A stretch of DNA of 64,000 bases from contig JADNRY010000198.1 of assembly GCA_015501585.1 (NCBI GenBank), positions 52,302-116,301 on the forward strand. Reading direction: 5' to 3'. This document shows, piece after piece, positions 33,240 to 44,702 of this stretch (position 1 is the first letter of the stretch; each line of letters begins with the position of its first letter). Origin of the DNA: Rhodocollybia butyracea. Lineage: Eukaryota; Basidiomycota; Agaricomycetes; Agaricales; Omphalotaceae. The position numbers and the translations under genes are program-made. The notes under the pieces were generated by a model that was not told the origin of the DNA, did no database searches, and saw nothing but the letters and a program-made list of their open reading frames with translations.

Positions 33240-34651
33240 TTACTTGCCGCCAGTCAACTTGAACAGAAGGAGGCCGCCCAGAGCGATGCTGTAACCTACA
33301 AACGCGCGCGCGCAAACAGGTCAGAAACAGAGACCGAACCAGCATCTCAAGCCAAGAAGGCCAAGAAACCAAAAAAAAAAAAAACACCCACCAAACACCT
33401 GTATCAGCGTAACCGTGCTCCCAAAAAACACCGTCGACCCCGTAATCAGCAAGATATCCTTAAACACCCCCGTCAGCGTCAACACCAAGCCGCTCCCAAC
33501 GCCGACCAAAAACACCGCCGCGATGTTCAGCAAAAACGCGACCGCGGCGTTCGAGATGAGGATAAGGGGCCCAAGACGTGCGAGCTCGTAGAACGGGGCG
33601 AGGCCCTCGGTGAAGGGGATCGCGAAGAGGTTGAGGAACGCGCAGACAGGCGCGTAGTAGTGCAGCGACACCAGCGGGTCCATCTTCAGCCCGTGCAGCA
33701 GGATCTGGATCATGACGAGACGCGAGGCTTCGAACTAAAGTGACAAGACAAGCAAAGAATTAGCTAATTAGTTATTAAAACCCGGGAAAGCAAAAAAGCA
33801 AAGACACTTGCCGCTACTGCCGCCGCCTGCACGATGAACCCGAAGAGGTTGAACTTGAGCTCGCCGCCTGATGCGACGGCGACGCCGGAGGAGATCATGA
33901 GGACGATGAAGGCGAGTTTGCGGTTGGGTTCCGATAAGCGGAAGACCCAGGAGATGATGAGGACGGCGACGGCGTTGAAGGCCTATAGATAGAATGGGAT
34001 AGATGAATAGATGGATGAATAGATCAGTACCACGTTTTTTCTTTCTCGGCATAGGGGAAGGAAATGATATTGACAGATGCTATGGGTGGCGGACTGAACG
34101 GTGACTGACCTTGAGCATTTGAATGTACGAGACGCTGAGGTAAAGATACGCCATGTTGCTGAGGATGAGGCTGCCGCTGAAGAGGAAGCCGATGGGGAGG
34201 ATGGATTTGAGGAACATGTCTTTCGACATGCTGACGTCCTTGGTGCCGTCTAGTAACCGTGTCGTGCGCTGGAGCACGCGGGTTCCTATTGCCTGTTAAA
34301 ATTTAAAAGAGGTTTTTAGGACTGGGAAAGGAACTCGAAGGTTGTTGGACGTACTGCAAAAGTAAGATGCCAGGTGACTGTGAAGACGGGATAGCGGAAG
34401 TTGAGGTTGTTGTAGAGGTAGTTGTTGTATATGATAACCGAGGAGCTGAGGACGATCCATATAGGAATTATAATGGTCGCTGTGAGCTTCGGTTTTGGCT
34501 GCCTAGGGGTCTGGGCGACGGCGGGGGAAGGAAGCATGGAAGCGCGTTCGCTGTCATCTATGTCGAGCTCATCCATGTTGTTCTCAACGGGTTGATTACT
34601 CTCGACGACCTCTAGCTTGATGTCCTTTTCATCTTGAGGAGAGGACGACAT
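33240..34651 (-). CDS. TPT-family (DMT superfamily) transporter, five exons, 349 aa
   Basis: Exons on the minus strand are 34355-34651, 34110-34292, 33812-33982, 33392-33734 and 33240-33295; together they make 350 codons. The third intron (33735-33811) has a GC donor (GCAAGT). After an acidic cytosolic N-terminus come about ten hydrophobic segments, with family signatures [58 protein letters not shown] and [19 protein letters not shown]. This is the fungal triose-phosphate-transporter-like family, mostly ER or Golgi antiporters of nucleotide sugars or related phosphates; the substrate cannot be read here. The C-terminus LFKLTGGK resembles the usual Lys-containing ER/Golgi tail. No lesion is visible, so this is an intact host gene. 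Confidence 0.93.
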
Positions 34652-35242
34652 CGTGGTAAGAGAGAGAGAGATGTCGAAAGGGGTAATGTAAGTTACGATA
34701 TAAAGCTAGTTGATATAGATTTTTTTTAGTCGAATATACGTTATACACTTTTCTGTGGACGACTTACAACGACAGCAGTCAGTAGATGATCCTTTCGTCG
34801 AAGAAAACAAATCCTGAAAGAGCGGGAAGTGGAAGTCAGGAGGAAAGATGGCGTTGCCGAGAAAAAAACGGAAAGTTGATTGCGGACGGACGGATATTGC
34901 CGTTCAAGTAATGGGGATTTTTTACTAGTTCTTCTAGGACTCGGAACTTGGTGAAACAAAGTCGGAATAACGACGAGTATAACGGGTACGAGACACCGCC
35001 ATGAGAAAAACAGTACAAACGTTGCCGAGTACAAAGCTCGGCGTAGACTCAACTAGTTGTAAATTTACAGTGCGTGGTACCAAGGTCCAATACCATTTAT
35101 CATTTCCTTCCAACCCAGCTCGAGTCCAACCGACGCGTCCGACAGCCTGTAGCCCGTAGCCAACGGCGAGCTTGTGCGCAAAGAAGAGCTGCGAGCTCTA
35201 ATCCTTTTTGTGATATTCGCTGAGCCATGCGTTACATTTCTT
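34652..35242. other. Intergenic region between LSm8 and the transporter gene
   Basis: Both flanking genes run on the minus strand, so this region holds the LSm8 3' UTR and the transporter promoter. A CT/GA-rich stretch (GAGAGAGAGA) lies just upstream of the transporter ATG. The 103-codon frame on the minus strand (34741-35052) has no sign of being real. Confidence 0.55.
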
Positions 35243-35702
35243 TTAATACCGTATTGGCGGTAACGGCTCTGCTCGTATGGACGATAGATCCACGGCTTGG
35301 TCTAGCGTTTCGTCTAGTTCGCCTATGAGGATACTACACAGCCAGATTATTATCAGGTAAAAAACAAGGGAAAAAAACGCACATCATATCTCCCTTCACG
35401 AGATACAACCCCAACGGTATCTCTTCAACGCCTTCTTCCATACTATACACTCTTTCTTTCGAATCCGATAATACCACATTCGATTTCTGGTCGAATCCTG
35501 CCATTACTCCCTATAAAAACAAAAGCAATCATCAATTCTAGGAACCGCAACAAAACCAACGAGAAACCAACAAACCACAATCGCTCGTCCATCTTGTAAA
35601 ATGAGCAGAACGCGCCCTGGTTGTTATCAATGAGAATTCATGAGAAATAATGAAATGAAAATCTAGAATCTCACTATCAACGTAGCCTTGCAGGCTGGAC
35701 AT
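35243..35702 (-). CDS. LSM8: U6 snRNA-associated LSm8, four exons, 95 aa
   Basis: The gene is in small exons: 35675-35702, 35576-35616, 35383-35510 and 35243-35333 (minus), 96 codons in all. Introns of 58, 65 and 49 nt have GT..AG ends. The protein begins MSSLQGYVDRRVLLILQDGR (Sm1), continues GVMAGFDQKSNVVLSDSKER, then VEEIPLGLYLVKGDM and IILIGELDE (Sm2), and ends PLPPIRY. The length equals that of human LSm8 (96 aa), and the FDQ and GLYLVKGD positions match. LSm8 completes the nuclear LSm2-8 ring that binds the U6 snRNA 3' end in splicing. The ATG lies 83 bp from the divergent MAT2B-like gene. Confidence 0.93.
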
Positions 35703-35785
35703 GGGAGGCAGGAGGAAAGGGTTAGCGTAGCGTACCGAGTAAGCGTGATCAAAACGTCATACCAAACTTTATCTATTCAACTACG
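35703..35785. promoter_or_regulatory. 83-bp divergent promoter between LSM8 and the MAT2B-like gene
   Basis: The start codons of LSM8 (minus, 35702) and the MAT2B-like gene (plus, 35786) are separated by 83 bp, so the 5' UTRs and core promoters must overlap. I see no clear TATA box. Confidence 0.7.
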
Positions 35786-37446
35786 ATGAAGATAATCATA
35801 ACCGGTAAAACTACAGCCAAAAACAAAAGATCCAGAAAAGACTAACAGAACATGCATATGTACAGGCGCTTCAGGAGTCCTCGGCTCAGCCGTACACCAA
35901 GCTTTCCTCAATAATAACCACAACAACCAAGTTCTAGCTTTATCGCATACTCGTACAGGCGAACAGTGGCAGCGCTTAGATCTGACCGATACGCAGCAAG
36001 TAGAAAGGGTTTTTACAGAGTTCAAGCCGAATTGTGCGTGGCCTTGGCCGCTCTTTGAGAAAGATTGACTCAGATATAAACTTATTGTCGTGTCTATGTC
36101 TACAGGGGTGATACACTGCGCTGCAGAACGACGACCAGATGTTGCTGAAAAGGTATGCACGTACATTGATAATATGTACCCAAAAAGCTTATACTTCAAC
36201 TTGTATTTCGATCTGTTAGGATCCCGAAGGCACTCAAAAGGTGATTGTACATCCACGCGAAACTCTCATCGTCACTAATACCCAAAAACCCAAAAACCTT
36301 TATTGCTATATAATCACACGTTACCCAGCTCAACGTTAGCGTCCCAGGCCACCTCGCCGCCCTAGCCAAAAAACTGAAATACACACTCGTGTATATCTCT
36401 ACCGGTACGTCTCCTCCAATCTCCTCCAACTTCAAAATAACCCATGGTCACCCACTACCCATGCGCAGACTACGTATTCGACGGAACCTCCCCGCCATAC
36501 ACGCCTTCTGCAAAAACAAACCCTCTCCAGCTATACGGGCGCACAAAACGGGACGGAGAAGAAGCCGTGCTTGCGGTGAATGGAGCGAAGGTGGTTGTTT
36601 TGAGGGTTCCTGTTTTGTATGTGTCCACCTTTCGCTCGTTCTCGCAGTACTGTCCTTCATCGAAATCTTTCATCGCTCCTTAATTCTGATATTCTTTCCT
36701 TCCTTTCGCTTTTCTTTCGCTCACCTTCCTTATCCTTTCCTTCCCCGACCAACAGATACGGACCAGCTCCCAAAAACTCCGATTCAGCAATAAATATCCT
36801 CCTCGACATCGTGCAAGATCAATCCGGTAAACAATACAAGATGGATCATTACGCGACACGGTTTCCTACCAACGTCGTTGATATCGCGGGGTTTTTGGTG
36901 AGGCTTGCTGGTGCGTCCCTCTCCTTGGTTTCAGGATTCTTTTCGTGGTTTTCTCATCTCATCTTATCTATCATCTATCTTATCCGTCTATCCGTCTTAT
37001 CCTATCTATCCTACTCAATGTTCTATTTCATCCTATCTATCCTATCCATCCTATCCATCCTATCCATTTCATCCTACCATCTATCCTATCTTCCTAATCC
37101 ATCTTCCATCTCATCCTATCCCTCTATCTCGCACACCTGATCATTCTCATCACCAGCCCACCCCTCCCCCCTCCCTCCAATCCTACACTACTCCTCCCCT
37201 GAGCCCTTCACCAAATACGAAATCTGCCTCGTCTTCGCCAAGATCCTCGCGCTCCCGCACGCGCACATCGTGCCCGATGCAGAGGCGCCGAAAGGTGACG
37301 CAGGCACGACACGGCCGCGGGATTGTCAGTTGTATACGAAGGAGACGGAGGATCTGGGCGTTGAGATGGGCGTCGGCGGGTTTGAGGAGTGGTGGGAGGA
37401 GTGGTTGGGGCAGAAGGGGCAGAAGGTGAAGGCAGCAGGAATGTAG
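35786..37446 (+). CDS. MAT2B/RmlD-like NAD(P)-binding protein, eight exons, 307 aa
   Basis: Exons are 35786-35804, 35866-36033, 36106-36152, 36220-36240, 36329-36404, 36469-36616, 36756-36910 and 37157-37446, giving 308 codons with no stop. The N-terminus MKIIITGASGVLGSAV is a GxxGxxG NAD(P)-binding loop. HCAAERRPD follows, then YISTDYVFDG, and Y133-G-R-T-K137 is the SDR YxxxK pair. Best fit is the fungal homologue of methionine adenosyltransferase 2 subunit beta, an extended SDR related to dTDP-4-dehydrorhamnose reductase (RmlD). Such subunits bind the catalytic MAT and tune S-adenosylmethionine synthesis; whether this one acts as a reductase is open. Exon 4 is only 21 nt. The last intron (246 nt) is filled with CTATC repeats. 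Confidence 0.9.
36960..37140 (+). repeat. Pyrimidine-rich (CTATC/CATC) microsatellite in an intron
   Basis: Degenerate repeats of TATCTATCC, CATCCTATCC and related units fill most of the seventh intron of the MAT2B-like gene. One strand is almost free of G. The expansion explains why this intron is several times longer than the others. Confidence 0.85.
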
Positions 37447-37469
37447 GTTCCGCGTTATTTTCTGAGTCG

Positions 37470-39260
37470 TTTGTTGGAAGTAAACGGAAGTAATTGTATT
37501 ATAAGTTATCGTATCCAGAATTTCTTCAGCCACTTTTTTCTGACCACCGAAATGATGAAGCTTGGTTTCGAAACCGCATCGGGTCGGGCAAAGTCCGCGA
37601 CGTTACACCTGCACAAGCGTTCCGAGCAGAGGCCCCCCGACCTCGAAGTCGCCCTGAACCTCGAAAAGTCAAGCGATCAATGAAGAGCCTCTACGACGTC
37701 GAAAGCTTGAACTTTGACGCTCCAAAACACACACATACGTCGAATAAAATCTATCATTCTGTTATGTATTATTTATTTATTTAGGATTAGTTGGGGGAGA
37801 TGGGGAAGAGAGGGAAGTAGGTGGCAGGATTCCCGTATTTCCGAGTCGTTTGCTCCAGTTTGGGTTATGTGGTGAGGTTATGTGATGAGGACGACTTTGT
37901 TCTGACCACTGAATGGATGAAGCCCTGAAGTCGGGTCGGGTAATTATAAAGTCTCCGACGTTATACGCTACGCTCAGGGCCCAGTGCAGGAGCGTCCGCA
38001 GAGGCCCTTGACTGCGAAGTCACCCAGAAGCTCGGAGAGTCGTGATGAATGAGGAGCCTCGACGATGTTGAAAGCTTGAAGCTCTGAACTCCAAAAACAC
38101 ATACATAGGCACGTCGAACAAAGTCTATCATTCCGCTGTGTATTGTTTATTTAAGAGTAGGGGGGTTGGGGTAAAGGGGGAGGGGGGAACGAGGATGAGA
38201 ACAACAACGAGAACAAGAACGAGAAGGGAGGGAGGGAGGGAGTTAAAGTAGAATAGACGAGTGATGAATCAACGACGTTCTTGAACCTTTGAAGCTCCGA
38301 AAACACGTACATCGAACAAAATCTATCATTCCGTTGTGTATTTATTTATTTATTTATTTAGGAGTAGTGGGTGGAGCGGTTGGGGGAGAAAGGGGACGGA
38401 GGGAAGGAGAAAGAAGGGGAGGGAGGAAAGTATGTAGATGGTAGGTTTCACGTTTTTCCAAGTCGTTTGTTCCAGTTTGGGTTAGGTGGTGAGGTTAGGT
38501 GGTGAAGATGAGTACCTGTCGGTCGTAGTTCAGTCACTTTATTCTGACCACTGAATCGATGAAGCTTTGAAGCCTAGTTTCGTAGAAACCACATCGCATC
38601 GGGTGTAAGTCCCCGACGTTGCGCCTTACGCCCGGTGCCCAGCGCACAGTGCATAAGCGTCCGTAGAGGCCCTTAACTTCGAAGTCGCCTTGAACCTCGA
38701 AAAGTCGATTGATGAATGAAAAGCCTCGACAACGAGAGCTTGTCGCTACGTCGAACAAGATCTATCATTCCGCTGTGTATTTATTTATTTAAGGGTGGTG
38801 GGTGGAGTGGTTGGGGAACGGGGAAAAGGGGGGCAACGAGGATGAGAATAAGAACGAGAATGAAAACAAGTACGAGAAGGAGAAGGGAGAGAGGGAAGGT
38901 TGAATTAGAGTATAGTAGAGGGAGGGAAGTGAGGGAAGTAGGTGGGTCCCACGTTTTTCCGAGTAGTTCAAGTTTGGGTTTGAGCTTTAGGTGTTGAGGA
39001 TGGGCGGGTGATACTAATTAAGTTATCGCTTATCATACCAGAATTTCTTGGTCATAGTATTCAGTCAATCTGACCTGAAGCTTTGGAGCTTTGAAGCCTA
39101 GTTTCGGAAAAACCGCCGATGTTACGCTCAGTGCCCTGGCAGAGGCCCTTGACTTCGAAGCTACTTAGAGCTGCCTTGGCTGGAAAGTTGAGAGCTTGAA
39201 GCTCCGAATACATACGTCGAGCATATCTATCATTCCGTTATCTATTTATTTACATCTGGA
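37470..39260. repeat. Degenerate tandem array, about five units of 300-450 bp
   Basis: Units share blocks in the same order: GAATTTCTT or CACTTT, TCTGACCACTGAA, CGTAGAGGCCC or CCGCAGAGGCCC, GAAGTCGCC, TGAAAGCTTGAAG, CGAACAAAATCTATCATTCC, then TTATTTATTTA and a G-rich segment. Copies begin near 37470, 37840, 38220 (partial), 38450 and 38950. The array follows directly after the MAT2B-like stop codon and reaches nearly to the next gene. No coding function is evident. Confidence 0.8.
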
Positions 39261-39557
39261 TTCTGAAAAAAAAAAACCAATCTGAAAGCGATCTGTAAAA
39301 CTGACGTCCTGACTGGAAAGCCCAGGCCCTGGCCCTGCTCCTCTCTGTTCCTCTCTGTTCCTCCCCTGTTCCTCCCAATTCCTCCTCCTGTCATTCCGTA
39401 AACATTCTATACATTCCGTACACATTCCGTACACATTCCGTACACATTCCGTTTCCCATTCCGTTTCCCATTCCGTTCCCGCCTTCTGACCCTGCCTTGG
39501 CATGCCAGACTACTGCCAGACTACAGTCGACTGCAGTACTCCAGCATCATCACGCAT

Positions 39558-40236
39558 TCACGTTCGCTTCTCGAACTCGTCTTGTAGACTCCGTCCCATG
39601 GCATGAGGACCGCCATCGTTCGGTGGATAGGTCGCCTTCTTCGAGTTCTGTAGGGTAATTGTCAGCGCGGGGAAAATTTGGTTATGTTGGGAGAGGGGAA
39701 GCGAGGAGGGCCACGGGGAAGCGAAGAAAGGGGAAGTGGAAGGAGAAGGGTAAGAGGATAGGGAGGAACGGGTCATAGGAACAAGTGAATGAGGAGAAAC
39801 ATACAGAATCTTCTAGCTCTGTGGGTTGGAAGTATTCTGTTCAGAAGAATGGCTCCGTCAGTATCGCATTTTTTGTGAAAACAACAGAGAAAAGTATAGA
39901 AAGGTGTATGTATTGAAAGACACCGAGTACCGAGGAAGGAGAATAAGCACTGAATTGTTGTCTACAATTCGGGATAAGTAGATGCTGAAAACACCACACA
40001 CTACGCCTCGGTAGAATCGGTGTCCCAAGTAAGTAACACAATTATAACATAGCAAAAAAACATAGCAGAAAACATAGCAAAAACATCGTACACTTACGTT
40101 TCCTCTGTTCAGAGTCAGGGACAGCCTTGACTTGTTCCCCTTTTTGCGCGCTCTCAATGGAAGATGCGCCCATAGGCTTATCTTCCCCGGTTGCTTCGAG
40201 TGGAGGCGAGTTAGTTCCAGAAACTGTGGACGACAT
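39558..40236 (-). CDS. Small conserved-looking protein, three exons, 86 aa
   Basis: Exons are 40098-40236, 39805-39836 and 39558-39647 (minus), 87 codons. The introns (261 and 157 nt) are longer than usual here, and the middle exon is only 32 nt. The protein starts MSSTVSGTNSPPLEATGEDK (hydrophilic, probably disordered) and ends KKATYPPNDGGPHAMGRSLQ plus DEFEKRT. The compact C-terminal motif suggests a conserved short protein, but I do not know the family. The joined frame depends on both introns. It may be missed by automatic prediction because no single open frame is longer than about 70 codons. Confidence 0.6.
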
Positions 40237-43054
40237 TTCCGATTGGTGTTATAGGAGGTTATAGGTGGTGAGTGTACTTGATAGTTTGGATGAAAGACGA
40301 GGACTGGAAACGATTTTGTCCACTCAGTTTGCGTGACGTCATCGAGCCCCCAGTGTCGTCATCCCTCAAACTACTAACGCCACAGTGTGGCGCAAGAGCG
40401 CTCGCTGGATTTTCTGATGAGCTTGCTAAACTAGCTGGTAAATTGAGCGACGGACTGACATTGAGTGACATTCTGAGTACGTACTGAAGTAGCCTACTGA
40501 AGCTCAACGCCAGCGTTCGGGGACCGAGGTTCGAGTATTCCTCCAATCATGGTATAATCGCGACAGTGGGCATGGCAAGTCGTTTACTGCACCGACACAA
40601 CGGACTTGGACAGCGCTTCTAGCTTAACTGTCAGCTTATAGTCAAGTTGAGGTCCGAGGAATATATGTTACCGTATTCGCAGTCCAACGACTCTGTCGTT
40701 CCAAAGAGTCCCAACGTACGTTCCCGTCGACCCTGCTCGTGATACATGTGCAAGTCGCTAGAAGTCGACCGGGAAACCCAATTCAAGTCGAAAAGTCTAA
40801 TAGTAGTTAAGTATACGTCTCGCTAAGATTCGGTGTATTCAAATGGGAAGAATACATAGTTGTAGTTGACTGAACATACTTTGTATCACTTTATAGGAGA
40901 GTTTCCTAGATCCAGAAGCTTGGATTTGCTTTAGCGGGTGGAATAGGACTCGGTTACGACCATCCGACCAGTTTGAACGCGACGAAAGTCTTCTATGGTT
41001 GTAGTTGCCTACGTTAGTAAGATGTAGCGACATAGCTTCCACATCTTCCGCTTCGTCTGGCGTCATGATTAAAGGAAAGAATAGGTTCCTGCAGATCGTT
41101 AAATTTTGGGTTGTCGAACCCTCAATTGTGAGGCCTGTTGAAGTATATGATTAGACACTGAAGCCGTATGGTTGATATAAGCAGCACATGCACGATAAAG
41201 CCTCCGTCTGCCGTACCGTCACCAGTACAGAGAAAACCTTGTGGAACCCGCTGCAAGTTAACCGATAAACCCTATTCTATTCAAGTGAAAATCTAATAGT
41301 AGTAATACGTCTCAGTGTATTCAAGCGGGAAGATTTAGTTGCAGTTGACCGAACATACTTTGTACATAGGAGAGTTGAAGCCGGTTTACCTGGCCCAGCC
41401 AGATGAAATCGGTCCGTGATTGAGTAGTGGTTGGGACGTTTGAACTGTTAGCGAGACACGGAAAAGTAATCTCGAGCTCGACAAGAGCAGCCAAGTAGGA
41501 CCACTGATTTAAACGCAACCTATGTCTTCTACCTGCAACTCGCAAATTTTGGATTGGTCGAGCCTTGAGGGAGACGTCTATGATTAGACCTGGATTAGAC
41601 CTCTGAGCCGTACGGCTGTACGGTTGATACAAAAAAGACACAATCTGATAGAGTCAAACAAGAGCCCTGATAACTTTCCGGCCATTCGCCTGCCGTTTCC
41701 GCAGTGATCCTGGAGGGTTGCAGGATGATAAAACCGAGATGTTTTAATCTTTGACAGGACGAACAGGGATAAGTAAAAGTTAAAACACAGAGGACACCTG
41801 AACCTGCCGCCGGACGACTCGAACACTGGAACAGCGACAGAGTGGCTGGATAAAGAAAATATTCGTGGTCACATGATTAAATTGCTCTTCTTCCATACGG
41901 TCACCACTGGCACTGGTCACCACCGCGACGACGCCGGCAGACCACTTAAAATCGGCTTACTTACAGTAGACAGTATCTCTCCGCTACCGCTACCGAGGCA
42001 TCGGCCATCCCCAGGTTGGCAAAAGTCACTCATTTTTACTAATCCCGCCGGGCCAGATCAGGATCCTCCGTCGGTTGCGCAAGCTAGCCTGGCGCCCTTA
42101 GCTGCACTAGGCTGCACAGGGCTGCACTCCTTGTTCACCCTCACAGCTCCTCACTCGGTCCCTTAACAATCAAATTCATCGCTTATAAGTAGTGCATTCC
42201 CGTAAAACCTAAATATCTTGTAACTTCCGGGTTGGCCCAACAACCGACCGAAATTTCCAAAATTTCAACCATGTTACAAGTATGTATGTATGTACCTACA
42301 GATATTTGATGGCCCCCTGATGCCCCTTGGTCTCCTGAGCTCTCCTGGCCCTTCCTGGCCCCAAACAGCCCCAAACTCGTCGGCATTTCTGGCGGCTCAG
42401 AGTTGTTATGAACGATTAGGTCTGTTGTCAAGGTTATGAGCTGGACGGGTTGGACTCTTGGCGATTCCTATACATGGTAAGCTACTCAGTTTTCAAGATT
42501 TCACCCAGTTATGTACTTTGTTCTGTTCGTGGATTCTGTCCATCAGTTACTCTAAAATATAACAGCGCCACCTGCTGACAACCGTGTCCAGCCGCCGATC
42601 TCTCACTCCCCTTCTCATCAACCTTCTATTTCCACATGGCGCATCGCGCGACCCAAGACTTTGGAATCTGGATGGTCCCAAACTTTGACGGTTTGTAAAA
42701 AAATCTGACGTGGATTCCATATTTGCCGTATTTGTAAGTTTGTTAGATTGGTTGTGTATACTTATTCGAGAGTTAGCATACATACATATAATTGGTATTG
42801 AACTTCGTCTTGCATTTTCCTTTTCCCCCTTCCCCGTTCTCAGCTTCGTCCCCTTCGTTCTTCCCGGCCAACTCCTTCGCTCTTTTATGGTTCTTCGGCG
42901 TCGTACAGAGTCCTTGTCCGATGGAGCTCGCCCGCCGTCTAGCTTCGTACCGACGACGTCACAGTATGCCCATGTTTCGTGCTACCGGTGAACAATATTA
43001 TATTCCGGAGACGTGTCTCTTTTCTAAATACCCACCCTCTCCAGTTCCTCACAG
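40237..43054. other. 2.8-kb stretch without a supported gene
   Basis: A plus-strand frame of 71 codons (40272-40487) could be a first exon but has no partner. Two diverged copies of one segment occur at 40790-41060 and 41270-41540 (blocks AATCTAATAGTAGT and GACCGAACATACTTTG). Around 42300-42400 there is CCTGG-rich low-complexity sequence. I see no RNA gene. Confidence 0.5.
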
Positions 43055-44702
43055 ATGGAAGTGCGGCTGCACAGCGCATCTGTAAAAGTAGCGGGGAAGG
43101 AAAAGAAACTGATACCCGTATTCGGTGAAGGGGATAAGGTCTCAGGGACAGTCACTCTTGACTCTAAAGCACCGTCATCAGGACGCTTGATCGTTTCCGT
43201 ACGTGTGCCACTGGGACTGTGATATTGGGATCCTAACAATCATCCGTATTCCATTCCCATAAGATCGAGGGCGCTTTTTTCTACGACGACGCCTCAAAAG
43301 CAGGATCCTCCAAGATACTACATCCCGAACCGCGCAAACACGTCTTCTGGTCATCCTCAACCACCATCCAAGTGTCTCCTTCGCTAGACTCATTCCTCAG
43401 TCTCTCAACACCGCGCTCAACCATCCGCGACGGCTTCACCTCAACTATCAAATCGATCCGGCGAATGCCAAGCGGCTCGAGTCTACGCACCACACCGCCC
43501 TCCACTCCTCTCAGGTCACCCATGTCGCCTGGATTCAATCGCACGTATTCGTTCGCCTTTGAGCTCCCGCGCAGCAATCGGAAAGGAGAAGAGATCCCTC
43601 CGACATTCGTGAGCATCAGCCATGCTACGGAGGTCCCGGTACCGGGATCGGGATCGAATACAGGAGAGACGCGCCAGGCTCCGACTTTTGGGGTAGAGTA
43701 TAAAATATCTGTGGCATGGGAGCCGACTGAGGCGTTTGAATATCCATCGTTGTACGTATGGGTGTTTGACCTTGTACTTAATGTTTGTGCCTTGGGCTGA
43801 TTACTGATAAACTCTTGGATAGTGTGACTGCACCAATATACTATCACCCTGACACGGATTTCCAGTCATTGGATGGTTCCTCGCAAGAACCCGGTTCATG
43901 GTTGGAGATGCCGTTACGCTTCGATCGGCCTATGCCATTCCGGTGTGCAGTAAGTTGTCTTTCTTCCCTATCTCCCTTCTTTTTCTTTTCTTGGTCGCGA
44001 TTTATCAGCGATATTGATTTGATTGTTTTTTGTTCCTATCTAACAGATCACTTTACCAACTGCCATCGGTTTCTCCCGCACCTCATCTATCCCTTACTAC
44101 GTTGTCTTTACCACCACCCCGCGGAACCCCGCATTGGCCCGGGAGATCGCATCAGACGCTACGATATCGGCGACTCTAATGCGCCAGATCACCGTCACAG
44201 AACAATCCTGCCTCCCTCCATCCCCACCGCAGAGTCCCAGCGCCAGCGACGAGTCTTCAGAGAACCGCGGTGTCCAGCTCCTCAAACGCGTCGTGAAGCC
44301 CTTGTCTCCACGGCTGTCTGACGAGGTCCTGGAAGATATGAAGCCGCTGCCGCGACTGCCAATGCATGCGGTGTTCAACGATATGCGGATGCTGCATACG
44401 ACTATATGCATTGGGTTTCCGAAACGGCCGCGTCAGCAGACCGCGAGGGATGATGCGCATCCTTCGTTGGAGGCACAGAGCTCACTTCCGGATGGGTTAC
44501 ATAAAGCGAAATTTAACTTGCATAAGGATATGTTGCCCTCTATTGATTGGGCGGGCGTGAGCGTCAAGGTACGCTCTAGCATTCTATCTTTTTCGCATCT
44601 TTCTCACCTTGTTTTCTTCTTTTTTTGTAGTACTATATCGACGTGTCGGTCCTTGTTGGGTCGGATAATCTTCGCGCACGTATACCGATACGTGTTGTCT
44701 AG
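43055..44702 (+). CDS. Arrestin-like protein, five exons, 450 aa
   Basis: Exons are 43055-43198, 43264-43751, 43823-43949, 44047-44568 and 44631-44702, 451 codons, introns 62-97 nt. The N-terminus is VRLHSASVKVAGKEKKLIPV, then GDKVSGTVTLDSKAPSSGRL and IEGAFFYDD, as in the N-terminal sheet of fungal arrestin-like (alpha-arrestin) proteins. A Ser/Pro/Arg-rich insertion (residues about 85-135) precedes YSFAFELPRSNRKGEEIPPT and FGVEYKISVAWEP, a typical arrestin strand pattern. The C-terminal part has YYIDVSVLVGSDNLRARIPI, an arrestin-C-like strand pair. Alpha-arrestins link ubiquitin ligases to membrane cargo, but I see no clear PPxY motif. The ATG is preceded by CACAG, so an upstream coding exon is possible. 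Confidence 0.72.

Noticed and set aside
33213..33743. 176-codon plus-strand frame rich in Lys and Arg
   Set aside because: It is the antisense of transporter exon 4 and the following intron.
34741..35052. 103-codon minus-strand frame between LSM8 and the transporter
   Set aside because: No motif; it lies in the expected promoter and 3' UTR space and is probably chance.
36389..36793. 134-codon plus-strand frame overlapping the MAT2B-like gene
   Set aside because: It reads a different frame across two introns of the gene; the rebuilt exons explain the region fully.
37470..39260. CRISPR-like or rRNA-like array
   Set aside because: Units are long, degenerate and lack spacers or rRNA sequence; it is a simple degenerate tandem array in a eukaryote.
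42183..42431. 82-codon minus-strand frame with PEMPTSLGLFGARKG
   Set aside because: It comes from CCTGG-rich low-complexity sequence; no start context or splice sites support it.
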